NCBI GenBank assembly: GCA_963925675.1
Contig: CAWUSW010000026.1
Location: 1 to 64,000, forward strand
DNA from: Eutrophocola sp963925675
GTDB lineage: Bacteria > Pseudomonadota > Gammaproteobacteria > Pseudomonadales > Pseudohongiellaceae
Direction of reading: 5' to 3'
DNA length: 64,000 nucleotides
A program made the position numbers and the translations under genes. Below the pieces are notes generated by a model, which saw only the letters and a program-made list of their open reading frames with translations, ran no database searches and had not been told where the DNA came from. Within the stretch, counting starts at the first letter, position 1. Every line of letters begins with the position of its first letter. Below are positions 1 through 9,309 of the stretch, one piece after another.

Positions 1-2
1 CC

Positions 3-1490
3 TTTCTTCATCCCATGGTTGATCCCGATGCGAAGACAGACATTGTCGCATCAGGATTGCCGGCCAGCCCGGGTGGAGCAACCGGCGCTGTGGTCTTTTC
101 CGCTGATGAGGCTGTGGAAGTCGCCGCCACTGGAAAACAAGTCATTCTGGTAAGACGTGAAACGACCGCGGAAGACATTCATGGCATGAAAGTCGCTAAA
201 GGTATTTTGACTGAATTAGGAGGCATGACTTCACATGCCGCTGTTGTTGCCAGGGGCATGGGTGTTTGTGCCATCACCGGCTGCAATAATCTCAATATTG
301 ATTATGCCGCAGGAACTGCAACTACCAAGTCAGGCAAGGTAATCAAGCGCGGCGACATCATCACCCTGGACGGATTAGCGGGTGAAGTAATGCTGGGGGA
401 TATCCCGAAAATAGTAGCCAGTTCCAGTGATGATTTTCAGATGCTGCTGTCCTGGGCTGACAAGTATCGCAAACTACAGGTGCGCGCCAATGCCGACACT
501 CCTGAAGATGCCGCAAAGGCTTTGGAACTGGGTGCAGAAGGAATCGGCCTGTGCAGAACAGAACATATGTTTTTTGCATCAGATCGCATCGACATCATGC
601 GCGGCATGATCCTCTCTGAGACAAAAGAAGAACGAGAAAACTATCTATCACTGCTGGAAAAATTTCAGCATGACGATTTTCTGGCCCTGTTCCGTATTAT
701 GGATGGCAAACCAGTCACCATTCGCCTTCTCGATCCTCCCTTGCATGAATTCCTTCCTCATACAGAAGAGGACATCGCCACACTCAGTGAACACATTAAA
801 AAACCGGTGGCATTGATCAGAAACGCAGTCAAGGATTTAACCGAAGTGAACCCCATGCTCGGGCTGCGCGGTTGCCGCTTATCGGTTGTCCATCCCGAGA
901 TCACCGAAATGCAGGTACGCGCCATAATCAGTGCCGCAGTAGAGGCCACTGAAGAAGGCTGTCAGCCACTACCGGAGATCATGATCCCATTGGTAGTGAA
1001 TGTAAGAGAGATTCGACTGGTCAGTGAAATTATTGACCGCGGTATCCAGGCTGTGATGAAAGAAAAAAGCCTGTCCATACGTTACAAGATTGGCACCATG
1101 ATGGAAACGCCCAGAGCTTGCCTTGGTGCTGATCGACTGGCTACGGATGTGGAGTTCATGAGTTTTGGCACCAATGATCTCACCCAGATGACTTACGGGT
1201 TTTCCAGAGATGATGCCGGAAAATTCATCCCGGCTTACCTGACCAAAAAGCTAATCGAAATAGATCCCTTTGTGTCACTGGACCAGCGGGCAATTGGCAA
1301 GCTAATGAAAATGGCAATCAAGGATTCACGTCGGAAGAAAAAAGGCATCAAATACGGAATCTGCGGTGAGCACGGAGGCGACCCGCGTTCGGTAAAATAT
1401 TGTCATGAAATAGGACTGGATTATGTCTCTTGCAGCCCGTTCAGAATTCCTATTGCCCGTATCGCCGCAGCACAGGCCAATGTTGAATAA
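3..1490 (+). CDS. ppdK: Pyruvate phosphate dikinase, C-terminal part (5' end outside window)
   Basis: Pyruvate phosphate dikinase interconverts pyruvate + ATP + Pi and PEP + AMP + PPi in gluconeogenesis or reversible glycolysis. The reading frame is open to the left edge, and the codons before the first ATG (position 15) read Leu-His-Pro, as in the family, so the ATG is internal. The phospho-histidine domain is seen early, with GGMTSHAAVVARGMG holding the His that carries phosphate (residue 74 counted from position 15). The PEP-binding TIM barrel follows, with GLCRTEHMF, FGTNDLTQMTYG and a C-terminal GICGEHGGDP that holds the catalytic Cys. The N-terminal ATP-grasp half lies upstream. The next gene starts 18 bases downstream and is probably co-transcribed. 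Family identity is firm. Confidence 0.93.
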   Translation, partial: FLHPMVDPDAKTDIVASGLPASPGGATGAVVFSADEAVEVAATGKQVILVRRETTAEDIHGMKVAKGILTELGGMTSHAAVVARGMGVCAITGCNNLNIDYAAGTATTKSGKVIKRGDIITLDGLAGEVMLGDIPKIVASSSDDFQMLLSWADKYRKLQVRANADTPEDAAKALELGAEGIGLCRTEHMFFASDRIDIMRGMILSETKEERENYLSLLEKFQHDDFLALFRIMDGKPVTIRLLDPPLHEFLPHTEEDIATLSEHIKKPVALIRNAVKDLTEVNPMLGLRGCRLSVVHPEITEMQVRAIISAAVEATEEGCQPLPEIMIPLVVNVREIRLVSEIIDRGIQAVMKEKSLSIRYKIGTMMETPRACLGADRLATDVEFMSFGTNDLTQMTYGFSRDDAGKFIPAYLTKKLIEIDPFVSLDQRAIGKLMKMAIKDSRRKKKGIKYGICGEHGGDPRSVKYCHEIGLDYVSCSPFRIPIARIAAAQANVE

Positions 1491-1508
1491 GATATTGAGA
1501 AATCGTAA

Positions 1509-2465
1509 ATGCATATACTTATAACAGGCGCCAATGGTTTTATTGGCAGGCATCTGGTAAAAAAACTTATAGACGAAGCAGACTCACGGGGAGTCAGGCG
1601 CATTACAGTACTGGATCTGTCACTGGAGCTGGTGAAGGACCATCCTCTAATTAAAAAAATTCCCGGTAGTTTTGCCGACCCCAAGATCCTCGCAAGTGCA
1701 TTGGAAAAATATCCAGCAGACTGCGTTTTTCATCTGGCCAGCGTTCCCAGCGGACTGGCACAATCCAATTACTCTCTTGGCGTGAACGTTAATATTCAAG
1801 GCACCATGGCTCTGCTGGAGAAATTAAAGGATCAAGGCAATGTGCCTACATTAATCTTTGCCAGTTCTATAGCCGTCTATGGCAAGCCAGTCACTTTAGA
1901 AGTCAATGACGACACCTTGCCCACGCCTAACCTGAGCTACGGCTCACAGAAAGTGATTGGTGAAACACTGGTAGCAGATTTTATCAGGCGTGGTTGGATA
2001 AAGGGTTGCTCGCTTCGACTTCCCGGCATCGTAGCCCGCCCTTCGGAACCCAATGGTGCAGTGTCTATTTTTTTCAGCGACCTGATCAGATGTTTAAGTA
2101 GTGGACAAGCATTTATCTGCCCTGTTTCTTCTGTTGCAAAGTCCTGGCTGATGTCTGTCACCTGTGTGGTCGAAAATTTAATGAATGCAGAAACTATTTC
2201 AAATGCGGACAGCAATGGAAAATGCCATACCTGGACATTGCCCGCCATGCATGTGTCAATCGAAGCACTGGTTAATCAGATTGACGAACAATTCCCTGAG
2301 CACAATGTCCAGTCTCTAATCACCTATGCACCTGATGCCTGGGTAGAAGACAATTTTGGCAGCTATCCACCCCTGATCCTGCCAAAAGCCGAAGCCGCGG
2401 GATTTCACCATGACAATACCCTCACTGCACTGGTGACCAATGCACTGGATGGACTAGACAGGTAA
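1509..2465 (+). CDS. NAD-dependent epimerase/dehydratase, D-erythronate dehydrogenase (DenD)-like
   Basis: This is an extended short-chain dehydrogenase. The N-terminal dinucleotide motif is TGANGFIG (residues 6-13), and the catalytic pair is Tyr144-x3-Lys148 (YGSQK) with Ser119/Ser120 upstream. The middle and C-terminal sequence (ETLVADFIRRG, LRLPGIVARP, then a VSSVAKSWLMS-like stretch) fits the DenD group, which oxidises D-erythronate at C2 in four-carbon sugar-acid catabolism. No tetronate kinase or Hyi-type isomerase is next to it, so the substrate is not secured by context. It follows the pyruvate phosphate dikinase gene by 18 bases and ends at a strong hairpin. The dehydrogenase fold is certain; DenD function is an inference from sequence resemblance. 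Confidence 0.75.
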   Translation: MHILITGANGFIGRHLVKKLIDEADSRGVRRITVLDLSLELVKDHPLIKKIPGSFADPKILASALEKYPADCVFHLASVPSGLAQSNYSLGVNVNIQGTMALLEKLKDQGNVPTLIFASSIAVYGKPVTLEVNDDTLPTPNLSYGSQKVIGETLVADFIRRGWIKGCSLRLPGIVARPSEPNGAVSIFFSDLIRCLSSGQAFICPVSSVAKSWLMSVTCVVENLMNAETISNADSNGKCHTWTLPAMHVSIEALVNQIDEQFPEHNVQSLITYAPDAWVEDNFGSYPPLILPKAEAAGFHHDNTLTALVTNALDGLDR

Positions 2466-2499
2466 ATCAATTATCTGGTTTTGACCCGAAAAAGAAAAA

Positions 2500-2529
2500 G
2501 GGCAGTCATGTTTCCATGACTGCCCTTTT
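2500..2529. terminator. Bidirectional intrinsic terminator
   Basis: An 11-bp perfect stem, GGGCAGTCATG (2500-2510) with CATGACTGCCC (2515-2525), has a TTTC loop. It is followed by TTTT on the plus strand and preceded by an A-rich run that becomes a U tract on the minus strand. It sits between the convergent DenD-like and DUF5666-like genes and can serve both. Confidence 0.85.
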
Positions 2530-2558
2530 CGCAACACCTGATTTCAGGTAATCGACTG

Positions 2559-3809
2559 TTAAAAATCGCCTTCAACAATAACTTCACCTTCCAGCAAAAT
2601 TTGTATTCCGCTAATATCTCTCACATCGCTACTTTCAGCGAGCAGTGGTATTAAATCCTGTTCATCGTCATCATCCGCATCCGTTTTGAACTCGGCTTTT
2701 GCTGAACCAAATTCATCTGTAATGAAAGTGCCGAACTCAGTACCCGTATCACTGCCGACAAAGAAAACCACAATTGAATACTCGGTATCAGCTAAAGCAT
2801 CTTCAATTTCCACTTCCACTTTCTGTTCAATCTCGCTGCCTTCTTCCTGATATTTAATCTCGGCTTTACCACTAAGCTCAGTACCTTCAGCTTTCAGACT
2901 GGTTTCACGACTAACCACCAGTAACTCTCCATCATCACTGTCACTGTCATCATCACTGTCGCTATTACCGTTCCCATTACCGTTTCCACGACCACGACCC
3001 TTGCGGCGATTATCATCGTCGGCATCGCCGTCGCCGTCTTCATCGACCACCAACTCAAATGCCAGGATGCTCAGGTTCTCAGCAAAGCGACCTTCCAGCT
3101 CCACGAGTTTGCCATCAGCAAGTTCACCACTAATCTCGGTATTGTCATCGAAGACAACAACAAGTTTACCTCCACTGGATAAATTTAATTTGAAACTGTT
3201 ATCTGTCAGACCAGAGACTTCGCCTTCCAGTTCAATACCACCCTGCTCTCTGCTTCCAACATGAATATGCGTGGCCAGTAATTCACCATTTTCAAATGTA
3301 CCTCGAACATTCACTTCGTCCCCGGCAACAAGATCTGATGCCGGCACCGAATTACCTGAACCAACATTGCGGCGGGTAATGTTGGCAAAGTCATCAACCT
3401 TTACATCCAGACCAAGCAACTCCAGGAAAATATTGCCATCAAGCTCGGTATTACCGGTTAAACGACCACTCAAACGGAACTGCTCTCCGCGCTCATCAAG
3501 CACGGCTATTTCTTCAGCGACGATTCCCTCGGCAGAAAAAAAAGCGTCCACCTTCACAAAGTCATCAATAGAAAGATCAACAATATCTATTTCATCACCG
3601 CCAGAACGGATTTCAGTATCGCCGTTAACGATCAGCGGAAGATCTACCCCATGCAGTGACACCACTACTGTGGCTAAATCGGTATCTGACTGGGAAACGG
3701 CAATAACAAAACTTTCGAATTTAAATTCTGCCCCTTTTGCCAGCACGGCAAGTGGGTTGAAAAGTAAAATGCCAAGCACGAGACCTGCTAATTTATTATT
3801 TAACATCAT
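2559..3809 (-). CDS. Secreted acidic protein with DUF5666-like repeats
   Basis: The N terminus is a signal peptide (residues 1-24, hydrophobic core ending at VLA-KG). Residues about 30-250 contain three similar beta-rich repeats with patterns such as D-x-x-TEI, 'DLVAGDEVNVRG' and 'LVELEGRF', matching DUF5666-type extracytoplasmic modules. A linker around residues 255-290 is extremely rich in Asp, Ser, Gly and Asn and includes RKGRGRGNGNGNGN; its Asp runs could bind calcium. The C-terminal 110 residues form another acidic domain with alternating beta-type sequence. No catalytic motif is visible. It stands alone between a terminator and a gap of about 160 bases. Export is well supported; function is unknown. 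Confidence 0.7.
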   Translation of the reverse strand: MMLNNKLAGLVLGILLFNPLAVLAKGAEFKFESFVIAVSQSDTDLATVVVSLHGVDLPLIVNGDTEIRSGGDEIDIVDLSIDDFVKVDAFFSAEGIVAEEIAVLDERGEQFRLSGRLTGNTELDGNIFLELLGLDVKVDDFANITRRNVGSGNSVPASDLVAGDEVNVRGTFENGELLATHIHVGSREQGGIELEGEVSGLTDNSFKLNLSSGGKLVVVFDDNTEISGELADGKLVELEGRFAENLSILAFELVVDEDGDGDADDDNRRKGRGRGNGNGNGNSDSDDDSDSDDGELLVVSRETSLKAEGTELSGKAEIKYQEEGSEIEQKVEVEIEDALADTEYSIVVFFVGSDTGTEFGTFITDEFGSAKAEFKTDADDDDEQDLIPLLAESSDVRDISGIQILLEGEVIVEGDF

Positions 3810-3919
3810 CCATTTCCTTTTCTTTAATTAGATTGAGTGATGTCTATCCTAGAGGGCATTCCAGAAACATGATTTGATCTAGCTCACAGATTTGGCTATG
3901 TGAAAATTTCTCAAAATAC

Positions 3920-3942
3920 TTCAGGCGGGTAAATTGCCTGAA
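3920..3942 (-). terminator. Possible terminator hairpin after the short-chain dehydrogenase gene
   Basis: TTCAGGC (3920-3926) pairs with GCCTGAA (3936-3942) around a 9-base loop. Read on the minus strand it follows the stop of the 3974-4813 gene and is trailed by GTATTTT, a weak U tract. A termination role is tentative. Confidence 0.4.
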
Positions 3943-3973
3943 ACAATACAGAAAAAGGGAGAAAAAGTTGCCT

Positions 3974-4813
3974 CTACTCTGTTATTAACCTGCTATTTTT
4001 AAATGAATTTATTATTTTTTCGTGACGCTCTTCAACCAAAGCCTGATCATTGGGATGAGTAATCACATGGAGCAGGTTTTGCTCAATCGCTCTTACCACC
4101 CAGCGACCAAATTGCAGGGGCTCAGTGCCTGAAGATGCCGCGTTTGCCAATTCATGATCGGCACTGGTTTTAAAGGCACCCCCGTATTTTTCCGGCCGGG
4201 ATAAGCCTGAATGAGATATTTCTGTATTGACAATGCTGGGGCAAAGTATCGAAACACCGACACCATGAGGCGCCATATCCACTTGCAGCGCTTCACCTAA
4301 TCCGACCAGGCCAAACTTGGTCGTGTTATACATAGCCTGTCCGCGACTGGGCTGGTAAACCCGTAATCCGCTTATGGAACTGGTAATGACAATATGAGCA
4401 TCTTGTGGATTTTTCAGCAGGTAAGGCAGGCAGGCCTGTACGACATAGGCTACCCCTTTTAAATTGACATCAATTACCCAATCCCAGTCAGCAACGTCAG
4501 CCTCCTCAATAGGCCCCATTTTTCCGCTGACGCCGGCATTGGCGCACACCACATTGATAGCCCCAAAGGTCTCTTCAACGCGTTTTACTGCCTCACAAAC
4601 TGCTTCTTTGTCAGTGACGTCCAGAGTGTAACCGTGTACCCGAACACCATACTGTGCCAGAGTCTTTTTAGCCGCTTCCAGTTTAGCCTCATCAATATCA
4701 GCAAGAGCCAGATTCATCCCTTTTTCTGCCAAAGCCCCGGCCATGCCCAGGCCGACACCGGAACCACCGCCTGTTATAAACGCAGTTTTATTTTTAAACG
4801 ATTTGATATTCAA
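3974..4813 (-). CDS. Short-chain dehydrogenase/reductase
   Basis: This is a classical SDR of 279 residues. The cofactor motif TGGGSGVGLG is at residues 14-23, NAG at 91-93, and the catalytic residues are Ser146, Tyr162 and Lys166 (YNTTK). The length is slightly above the usual 250 because of a C-terminal helix-rich tail. An Asp at the end of the second beta strand (LADIDEAKL) suggests NAD rather than NADP. The substrate cannot be read from sequence. It is transcribed alone, with a flanking gap of about 230 bases upstream (4814-5046) in which I see no gene. Confidence 0.9.
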   Translation of the reverse strand: MNIKSFKNKTAFITGGGSGVGLGMAGALAEKGMNLALADIDEAKLEAAKKTLAQYGVRVHGYTLDVTDKEAVCEAVKRVEETFGAINVVCANAGVSGKMGPIEEADVADWDWVIDVNLKGVAYVVQACLPYLLKNPQDAHIVITSSISGLRVYQPSRGQAMYNTTKFGLVGLGEALQVDMAPHGVGVSILCPSIVNTEISHSGLSRPEKYGGAFKTSADHELANAASSGTEPLQFGRWVVRAIEQNLLHVITHPNDQALVEERHEKIINSFKNSRLITE

Positions 4814-5046
4814 TTCCTTGGCACTCCACTGCGTCAGCAGGGAATATCGATAGACTGGTAAGGTAAGGGCACAATAATAGAAGAAAGCGACTTGCGAGAA
4901 AAGTCTTGAAGACTGGAATTTGCATATCCGGCGTGAATGAAACGAAGATAGTCACCAACAAAACATGTTTTAAACCATTTTGACTTTTTGGCAATCGCAG
5001 CTACAGCCACAGGGAAAGTTATTCTTCAGGTGGAGTGTGGCACTGC

Positions 5047-6060
5047 TTACAAAAATTGCACTACCCGATCAATTAACCAGTATGACGCTGGCACACCAAT
5101 AAGGTAAGCGGCTGGTAAATCCAGTCGCCGTGAAGACCAGACATTTTCCAGGCTGGTATTTTTCGAAATCCCTTTAAGCAGGATCTGGCAAAGACACCAA
5201 TACGCTGCCACCACGGCGAGAATAAAAGCGAGCTGCCCAAACTCCACGCCCAGATTAAAAAATAGCAATGACAGCAGAATTTCATTTTGTACCAGCCCAA
5301 TTTCTCCCAGGGCGTTGGCAAAACCCAGGCCATGAAGCAAGCCAAATCCAAACGACACGATCAGGGGATATCTGTAGGTAAGGCTGTCATGATTTTGACG
5401 GCTTATTTCAAAGGCGAGAAAGACAATAGACAGGGCAATTACCGCTTCAACCGGGACAATGGGAATAGTGACAAAACCCAGTGCAGACAGGGATAAAGTG
5501 ATTGAATGCGAAAGTGTAAAACCGGTGACTGTCCACAAAATTCGTTTTAGCGTGCGTGCAATCACCAGCAGGCCCAGCACAAATAACAGGTGATCCAGAC
5601 CACCAATAATATGTTCCATACCAAGGGTCAGGTATTCGATAGCAACATTACTGCGCGAAGGCTCCTGCGGCACAATCCATTGTGATTGTGTCGGTGACAA
5701 CATGGATGTCATCGACTCTCCCTCAAAACTGGTCAATCGATAAAACGTTGCCAGAGAAGGATTATAAAAAGGATATTGCAGAGAAAGTGACTGTCCTTTT
5801 AAACTGCTGGTACAGCGAATAGAACCAGTACTGGCGCCAATTCCTGATACTGCATTTTGCATGGTGCATTCCTGCGGCCAGACTATCTCAGGCTGATTAT
5901 TTCCTTCAACCGTCTCAGGCACGCGCACTACAAACTGGAAAGCCCCGGGTAGTTGTTCTGTAATAGTAACAAGCACTGGACGCGCATCATGGGCCTGTGA
6001 AAATTGCGGCAATAGAGTCAATAGCGCCAATATAAAAAGTAGACAAGACTGCCTCAGCAT
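5047..6060 (-). CDS. HupE/UreJ-family membrane protein with periplasmic N-terminal domain
   Basis: The protein starts with a signal peptide (cleavage likely after FSQA) and a periplasmic beta-rich domain to about residue 145. Five to six transmembrane helices follow. The membrane part carries the family signatures GGLDHLLFVLGLL, FTLSHSITLS, FGLLHGLGFA and FFNLGVEFGQ, whose conserved His, Asp and Glu residues are typical of metal-transporting HupE/UreJ proteins (nickel or other divalent metals). The ATG lies 2 bases after the stop of the upstream isomerase gene, so the two are translationally coupled. The metal and direction of transport are not shown by the sequence, and no urease or hydrogenase genes are nearby. 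Confidence 0.85.
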   Translation of the reverse strand: MLRQSCLLFILALLTLLPQFSQAHDARPVLVTITEQLPGAFQFVVRVPETVEGNNQPEIVWPQECTMQNAVSGIGASTGSIRCTSSLKGQSLSLQYPFYNPSLATFYRLTSFEGESMTSMLSPTQSQWIVPQEPSRSNVAIEYLTLGMEHIIGGLDHLLFVLGLLVIARTLKRILWTVTGFTLSHSITLSLSALGFVTIPIVPVEAVIALSIVFLAFEISRQNHDSLTYRYPLIVSFGFGLLHGLGFANALGEIGLVQNEILLSLLFFNLGVEFGQLAFILAVVAAYWCLCQILLKGISKNTSLENVWSSRRLDLPAAYLIGVPASYWLIDRVVQFL

Positions 6061-6062
6061 AA

Positions 6063-6953
6063 CTACTGCTCGACCTGCAAATTCAGCCTGACTTGATAGC
6101 CATTGATAACCTGATCCTCTGCTTCCTTTCTGCTTTCCAGCATTGTTTCATATCGCCAGTCATCAATGATTCTGTCCCTGATGCTGTCTAACTCTGGAAT
6201 AAAAGCTTCGCTGCGCGTACGCAACATCACCAGGTGAAATCCGTAACGAGATTCTAGCGGGCCGTACCAGATTTCATCTGAAGGAGCGAAAATATCAAGC
6301 TGATTGACAAACTCGTCGGTGAAATTGTTCACCACAAAATCACGGGTTCGCTCTACATAGTTTTGTAGAAAAGGATAACGATCTCCGTATTGCGAGGAAT
6401 CATCAAAAGATATGTCTTCAATAACAGGGCTACGCCTGAGATTATTTGCATCCCGCTCTGCGCTTTCCCAACCCCGCTCTCCTCCATCAAAGAAAATATG
6501 GGTGAAGGAATAGACGCTATCCACCTGATAATCGCTCATTCTGGTGGAATAGAACTCAAGAATTTCCTCGCCTTCAGGGTCAAGCGCCTGATTCACCAGA
6601 TTTTCCAGCAGGAACTCTACTTTCTGTACCATTCGTTGCCGAATAATATAATCACCCTGATCCATCGCCATCACCAGTGCTTCCCGATAAAGCGCTTCTT
6701 CCCTGACATAGTCGTCTATCAGGGTATCCAGCTCGGTCTCACTCATGGCGTTGAGTTGTTCACTAAACAGGTCTGGTTGAAATGCCTGCGCCCGGTATTG
6801 CATAAAGTTTAGCAGTGCAGTTCTGTCAACTTCGATGACATTCTCAAAAACATTTGTCTGGCTAACAGGCTGCTCGGCAAACTGGTAGACAACAAAAATC
6901 AGCGCACCTGCAAGCATAAAATGCAAAAGAGGTTGTTTAATCAGTTTTTCCAT
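6063..6953 (-). CDS. Membrane-anchored parvulin-type peptidyl-prolyl isomerase
   Basis: A short N-terminal anchor (MEKLIKQ followed by a hydrophobic helix to about residue 22) precedes a SurA/PpiD-like alpha-helical chaperone region. A C-terminal PpiC-type domain follows, with the pattern 'Y-S-F-T-H-I-F-F' and 'WYGPLESRYGFHLVMLR'. The protein would sit in the inner membrane facing the periplasm. I chose the ATG at 6953 because related anchors begin there; the frame also permits an earlier ATG at 7025, and neither has a convincing Shine-Dalgarno sequence. The coupling with the HupE/UreJ gene (2-base gap) suggests it helps fold or insert that protein's periplasmic domain, which is inference. 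Confidence 0.8.
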   Translation of the reverse strand: MEKLIKQPLLHFMLAGALIFVVYQFAEQPVSQTNVFENVIEVDRTALLNFMQYRAQAFQPDLFSEQLNAMSETELDTLIDDYVREEALYREALVMAMDQGDYIIRQRMVQKVEFLLENLVNQALDPEGEEILEFYSTRMSDYQVDSVYSFTHIFFDGGERGWESAERDANNLRRSPVIEDISFDDSSQYGDRYPFLQNYVERTRDFVVNNFTDEFVNQLDIFAPSDEIWYGPLESRYGFHLVMLRTRSEAFIPELDSIRDRIIDDWRYETMLESRKEAEDQVINGYQVRLNLQVEQ

Positions 6954-7145
6954 ATGAGTAATGCTATTAGTAAAGATGGGTGACAATATATCAGCTCTTG
7001 TTTTTAAAAAAATTGACATGGACATTTTAAATAATCACAAGCTTCTGATAATCTTTAAAAAGATCATCGCCAGAGCGAAAAATTATAACAAATCCCATCG
7101 CATTATCTTGGGAGCATCTGATCAAGCCACACAAAGGTGAAACTC

Positions 7146-7592
7146 ATGATAAATCAATTAAATATTGCCAGAGCCCTTTTAGTCTTTGGATTTCTTTATG
7201 GTTTGACAAGCCTGTTAGCAACTTTTAATCATATTGGTGATCCTGCCTATCTGGTGCAAAGTAATTTCGGTGGCGGCCAGGCTCATTCCTGGTATCACGC
7301 CTTACGTGAAGCATTTGGTGATATCGCCACAATCCTCATCGTGCTGTATTTGTTTTTCGCCAGTGACAAAGTCAGGCAACCCCTTACCTGGTGGATATGC
7401 CTTGTTCTGTTAACCGGATATTATCTTCCCTACTGGGCAGGTATGCCTTTCGTAGAGGAATTAGCTGCTCCCAGTCTGAAGGCTGAAATGAACCATATAA
7501 TCCAGGCTTTTTTCGCCTTGGCAGGTTTATTTTGTGCTAAACCGGCATTCTTCAGTTCAATTAACCTGGCCAATAAGGAGAGTGCTGAATAA
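7146..7592 (+). CDS. Small integral membrane protein of unknown function
   Basis: A protein of 148 residues with four predicted transmembrane helices (about residues 7-25, 58-74, 82-100 and 120-138). I recognise no family. A conserved-looking loop, 'FGGGQAHSWYHALREAFGD', carries two His. The ATG at 7146 is preferred over the GTG at 7137 because AAGGTGA (7134-7140) lies 5 bases before it as a ribosome binding site. It precedes the cyclopropane fatty acid synthase gene by 19 bases, so a link to membrane lipid modification is possible but unproven. Confidence 0.7.
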   Translation: MINQLNIARALLVFGFLYGLTSLLATFNHIGDPAYLVQSNFGGGQAHSWYHALREAFGDIATILIVLYLFFASDKVRQPLTWWICLVLLTGYYLPYWAGMPFVEELAAPSLKAEMNHIIQAFFALAGLFCAKPAFFSSINLANKESAE

Positions 7593-7611
7593 GCATAAAG
7601 AGGAACTATAG

Positions 7612-8784
7612 ATGTATCTGAAACTTCTTAAAAAAAATGTCACTCAAGGCATTCTGCATTTATATTTACCCGATGGGAGCACTTATCATTTTGGCAATAG
7701 CGGGCAGGAAGCTCACTGGTATATCAGGGATGAAAAAGCCATCAAACGCATTGCCCGCGACTGGGAATTTGAACTGGGCCAGACCTATATGGAAGGTGGC
7801 TGGGATACCGGCGATCAGGAACTGAGAATTTTGTTGGGACTGCTACGCACAAATTTTTCCCCCAAAGGCGTTAAAAAGTGGTACTCCCCTTTGATAAGGA
7901 TGTACCAGCAATATAACAAGGTCACCAGAAATTATCGCAACATAGCTCACCACTATGATACCGAAGAATCTATTTTTCGCATGTTTCTCGATCAGGAAAT
8001 GTATTATTCCTGCGCCTATTTCAAAAATGAAAATGATAGCCTGGAACAGGCCCAGCAAAACAAGGCAGCCTTGATCGCACGTAAATTATTACTGAAACCG
8101 GGCATGAAAGTTCTGGACATTGGCTGTGGCTGGGGCAGTCTGGCTTTTCATCTGGCAAAACATCATGGCGTCCAGGTCACCGGCATTACCCTTTCAAACG
8201 AACAGTTGCGTGTTGCTCAGGAAGAAGCCAAAAAACGTAATTTAGACGACCTTGCCACTTTTAAGCTGGCTGACTATCGTGAGCATCACGAACACTATGA
8301 GCGCATTGTCAGTGTTGGCATGCTGGAGCATGTTGGTATTCGCGATTTACCTAATTACTTTGGTCATGTTCATAACATGCTCACTGATGATGGTGTTGCC
8401 TTAATCCACACCATTGGCAACAAAACCGTCCCCCTGGAAACCAACCCCTGGATAGACCGCTATATTTTTCCTGACGGCAGAATTCCTTCTCTTTCTGAAA
8501 CAAGCATTGGTATCGAAAAGAGTCGGCTGATGCTAACCGACCTGGAAGTCTGGCGCATGCATTACGCCTGGACCTTACGGGCATGGCTAACCAGGTTCGC
8601 CGCACACCGGGAAGACATTCTAATGACAAAAGATGAGGCGTTTTACCGCATGTGGGTATTTTACCTGGCAATATGCGATATAAGTTTTGAATTTGCCAAC
8701 CTTGTGGTTTTCCAATGCCAGTTAGCTAAAAAACATGGTGTGGTGCCGCTTACCAGGGATTATCTTTATCCCCAACAGTCCTGA
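7612..8784 (+). CDS. cfa: Cyclopropane-fatty-acyl-phospholipid synthase
   Basis: The enzyme uses S-adenosylmethionine to methylenate cis double bonds of membrane phospholipid acyl chains. The protein has 390 residues, close to the 382 of E. coli Cfa. The N-terminal lipid-binding domain is followed by the SAM motif VLDIGCGWGSLAF (residues 167-179) and by 'GITLSNEQL', 'SVGMLEHVG' and the C-terminal 'FQCQLAK' that are typical of the family. AGGAACT lies upstream as a ribosome binding site. Expression of Cfa is often tied to stationary phase; nothing in the sequence here proves that control. Confidence 0.95.
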   Translation: MYLKLLKKNVTQGILHLYLPDGSTYHFGNSGQEAHWYIRDEKAIKRIARDWEFELGQTYMEGGWDTGDQELRILLGLLRTNFSPKGVKKWYSPLIRMYQQYNKVTRNYRNIAHHYDTEESIFRMFLDQEMYYSCAYFKNENDSLEQAQQNKAALIARKLLLKPGMKVLDIGCGWGSLAFHLAKHHGVQVTGITLSNEQLRVAQEEAKKRNLDDLATFKLADYREHHEHYERIVSVGMLEHVGIRDLPNYFGHVHNMLTDDGVALIHTIGNKTVPLETNPWIDRYIFPDGRIPSLSETSIGIEKSRLMLTDLEVWRMHYAWTLRAWLTRFAAHREDILMTKDEAFYRMWVFYLAICDISFEFANLVVFQCQLAKKHGVVPLTRDYLYPQQS

Positions 8785-8839
8785 AATTGTAATTAGCAAT
8801 CTTGCTTGTGCCGCTATAAACTTCTGACACTGATTTAAT

Positions 8840-9283
8840 ATGAGGAATGTAGACGTGCGCTGTCCGAAATGCCATGCTGAAATGCAGGAACACAAAGTGC
8901 TCACTCAATCCGGTGAAGTCGCCATTGATAAATGTGAACGCTGTGCAGGTCTCTGGTTTGACCTGGGTGAAGCTGAAAAACTAAAAGATGAATGGACCTC
9001 CGTTGCGCTTGATGATGGCGATGAGAACATCGGCAAGATTTATAACGAAATCACCAATATCGATTGCCCGCGTTGCATGAAACCGATGGCTTCGGTTAAT
9101 GACCCCAAACAAGCCCATATTCAGTATGAAATTTGTGAAGAACATGGAGTTTTCATGGATGCCGGGGAATTTTCAGATTTCAGGGAAATCACCTTGAAAG
9201 AAGCCTTTGATCATATTCTTGATATCTACAGAAGTAGCAATAAGTCTGGTTCTTCTGATGCCGGCGATCCCCCCCATCGATAG
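8840..9283 (+). CDS. Zinc-ribbon (zf-TFIIB-type) protein
   Basis: Two TFIIB-type zinc ribbons are seen. The first has CPKC (residues 8-11) with CERCAGLWFDLGEAEKL (from about residue 32). The second has CPRC with a degenerate partner, 'ICEEHGVFMDAGEF', in which the second Cys of the usual pair is replaced. Such small proteins are common in bacteria and mostly uncharacterised. The initiation codon follows a gap of 55 bases after cfa, so it may be co-transcribed. Confidence 0.8.
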   Translation: MRNVDVRCPKCHAEMQEHKVLTQSGEVAIDKCERCAGLWFDLGEAEKLKDEWTSVALDDGDENIGKIYNEITNIDCPRCMKPMASVNDPKQAHIQYEICEEHGVFMDAGEFSDFREITLKEAFDHILDIYRSSNKSGSSDAGDPPHR

Positions 9284-9309
9284 TGGCCCGAAAACAGCGC
9301 AAAGCTGAA

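Noticed and set aside
3001..3831. Two long plus-strand frames opposite the DUF5666-like gene
   Set aside because: They are Ser/Thr/Pro-rich mirrors of the acidic minus-strand protein with no domain or ribosome binding site; the minus-strand gene has a signal peptide and repeats.
4794..4994. 66-codon minus-strand frame upstream of the short-chain dehydrogenase
   Set aside because: Overlaps the dehydrogenase start, has no recognisable motif and no ribosome binding site.
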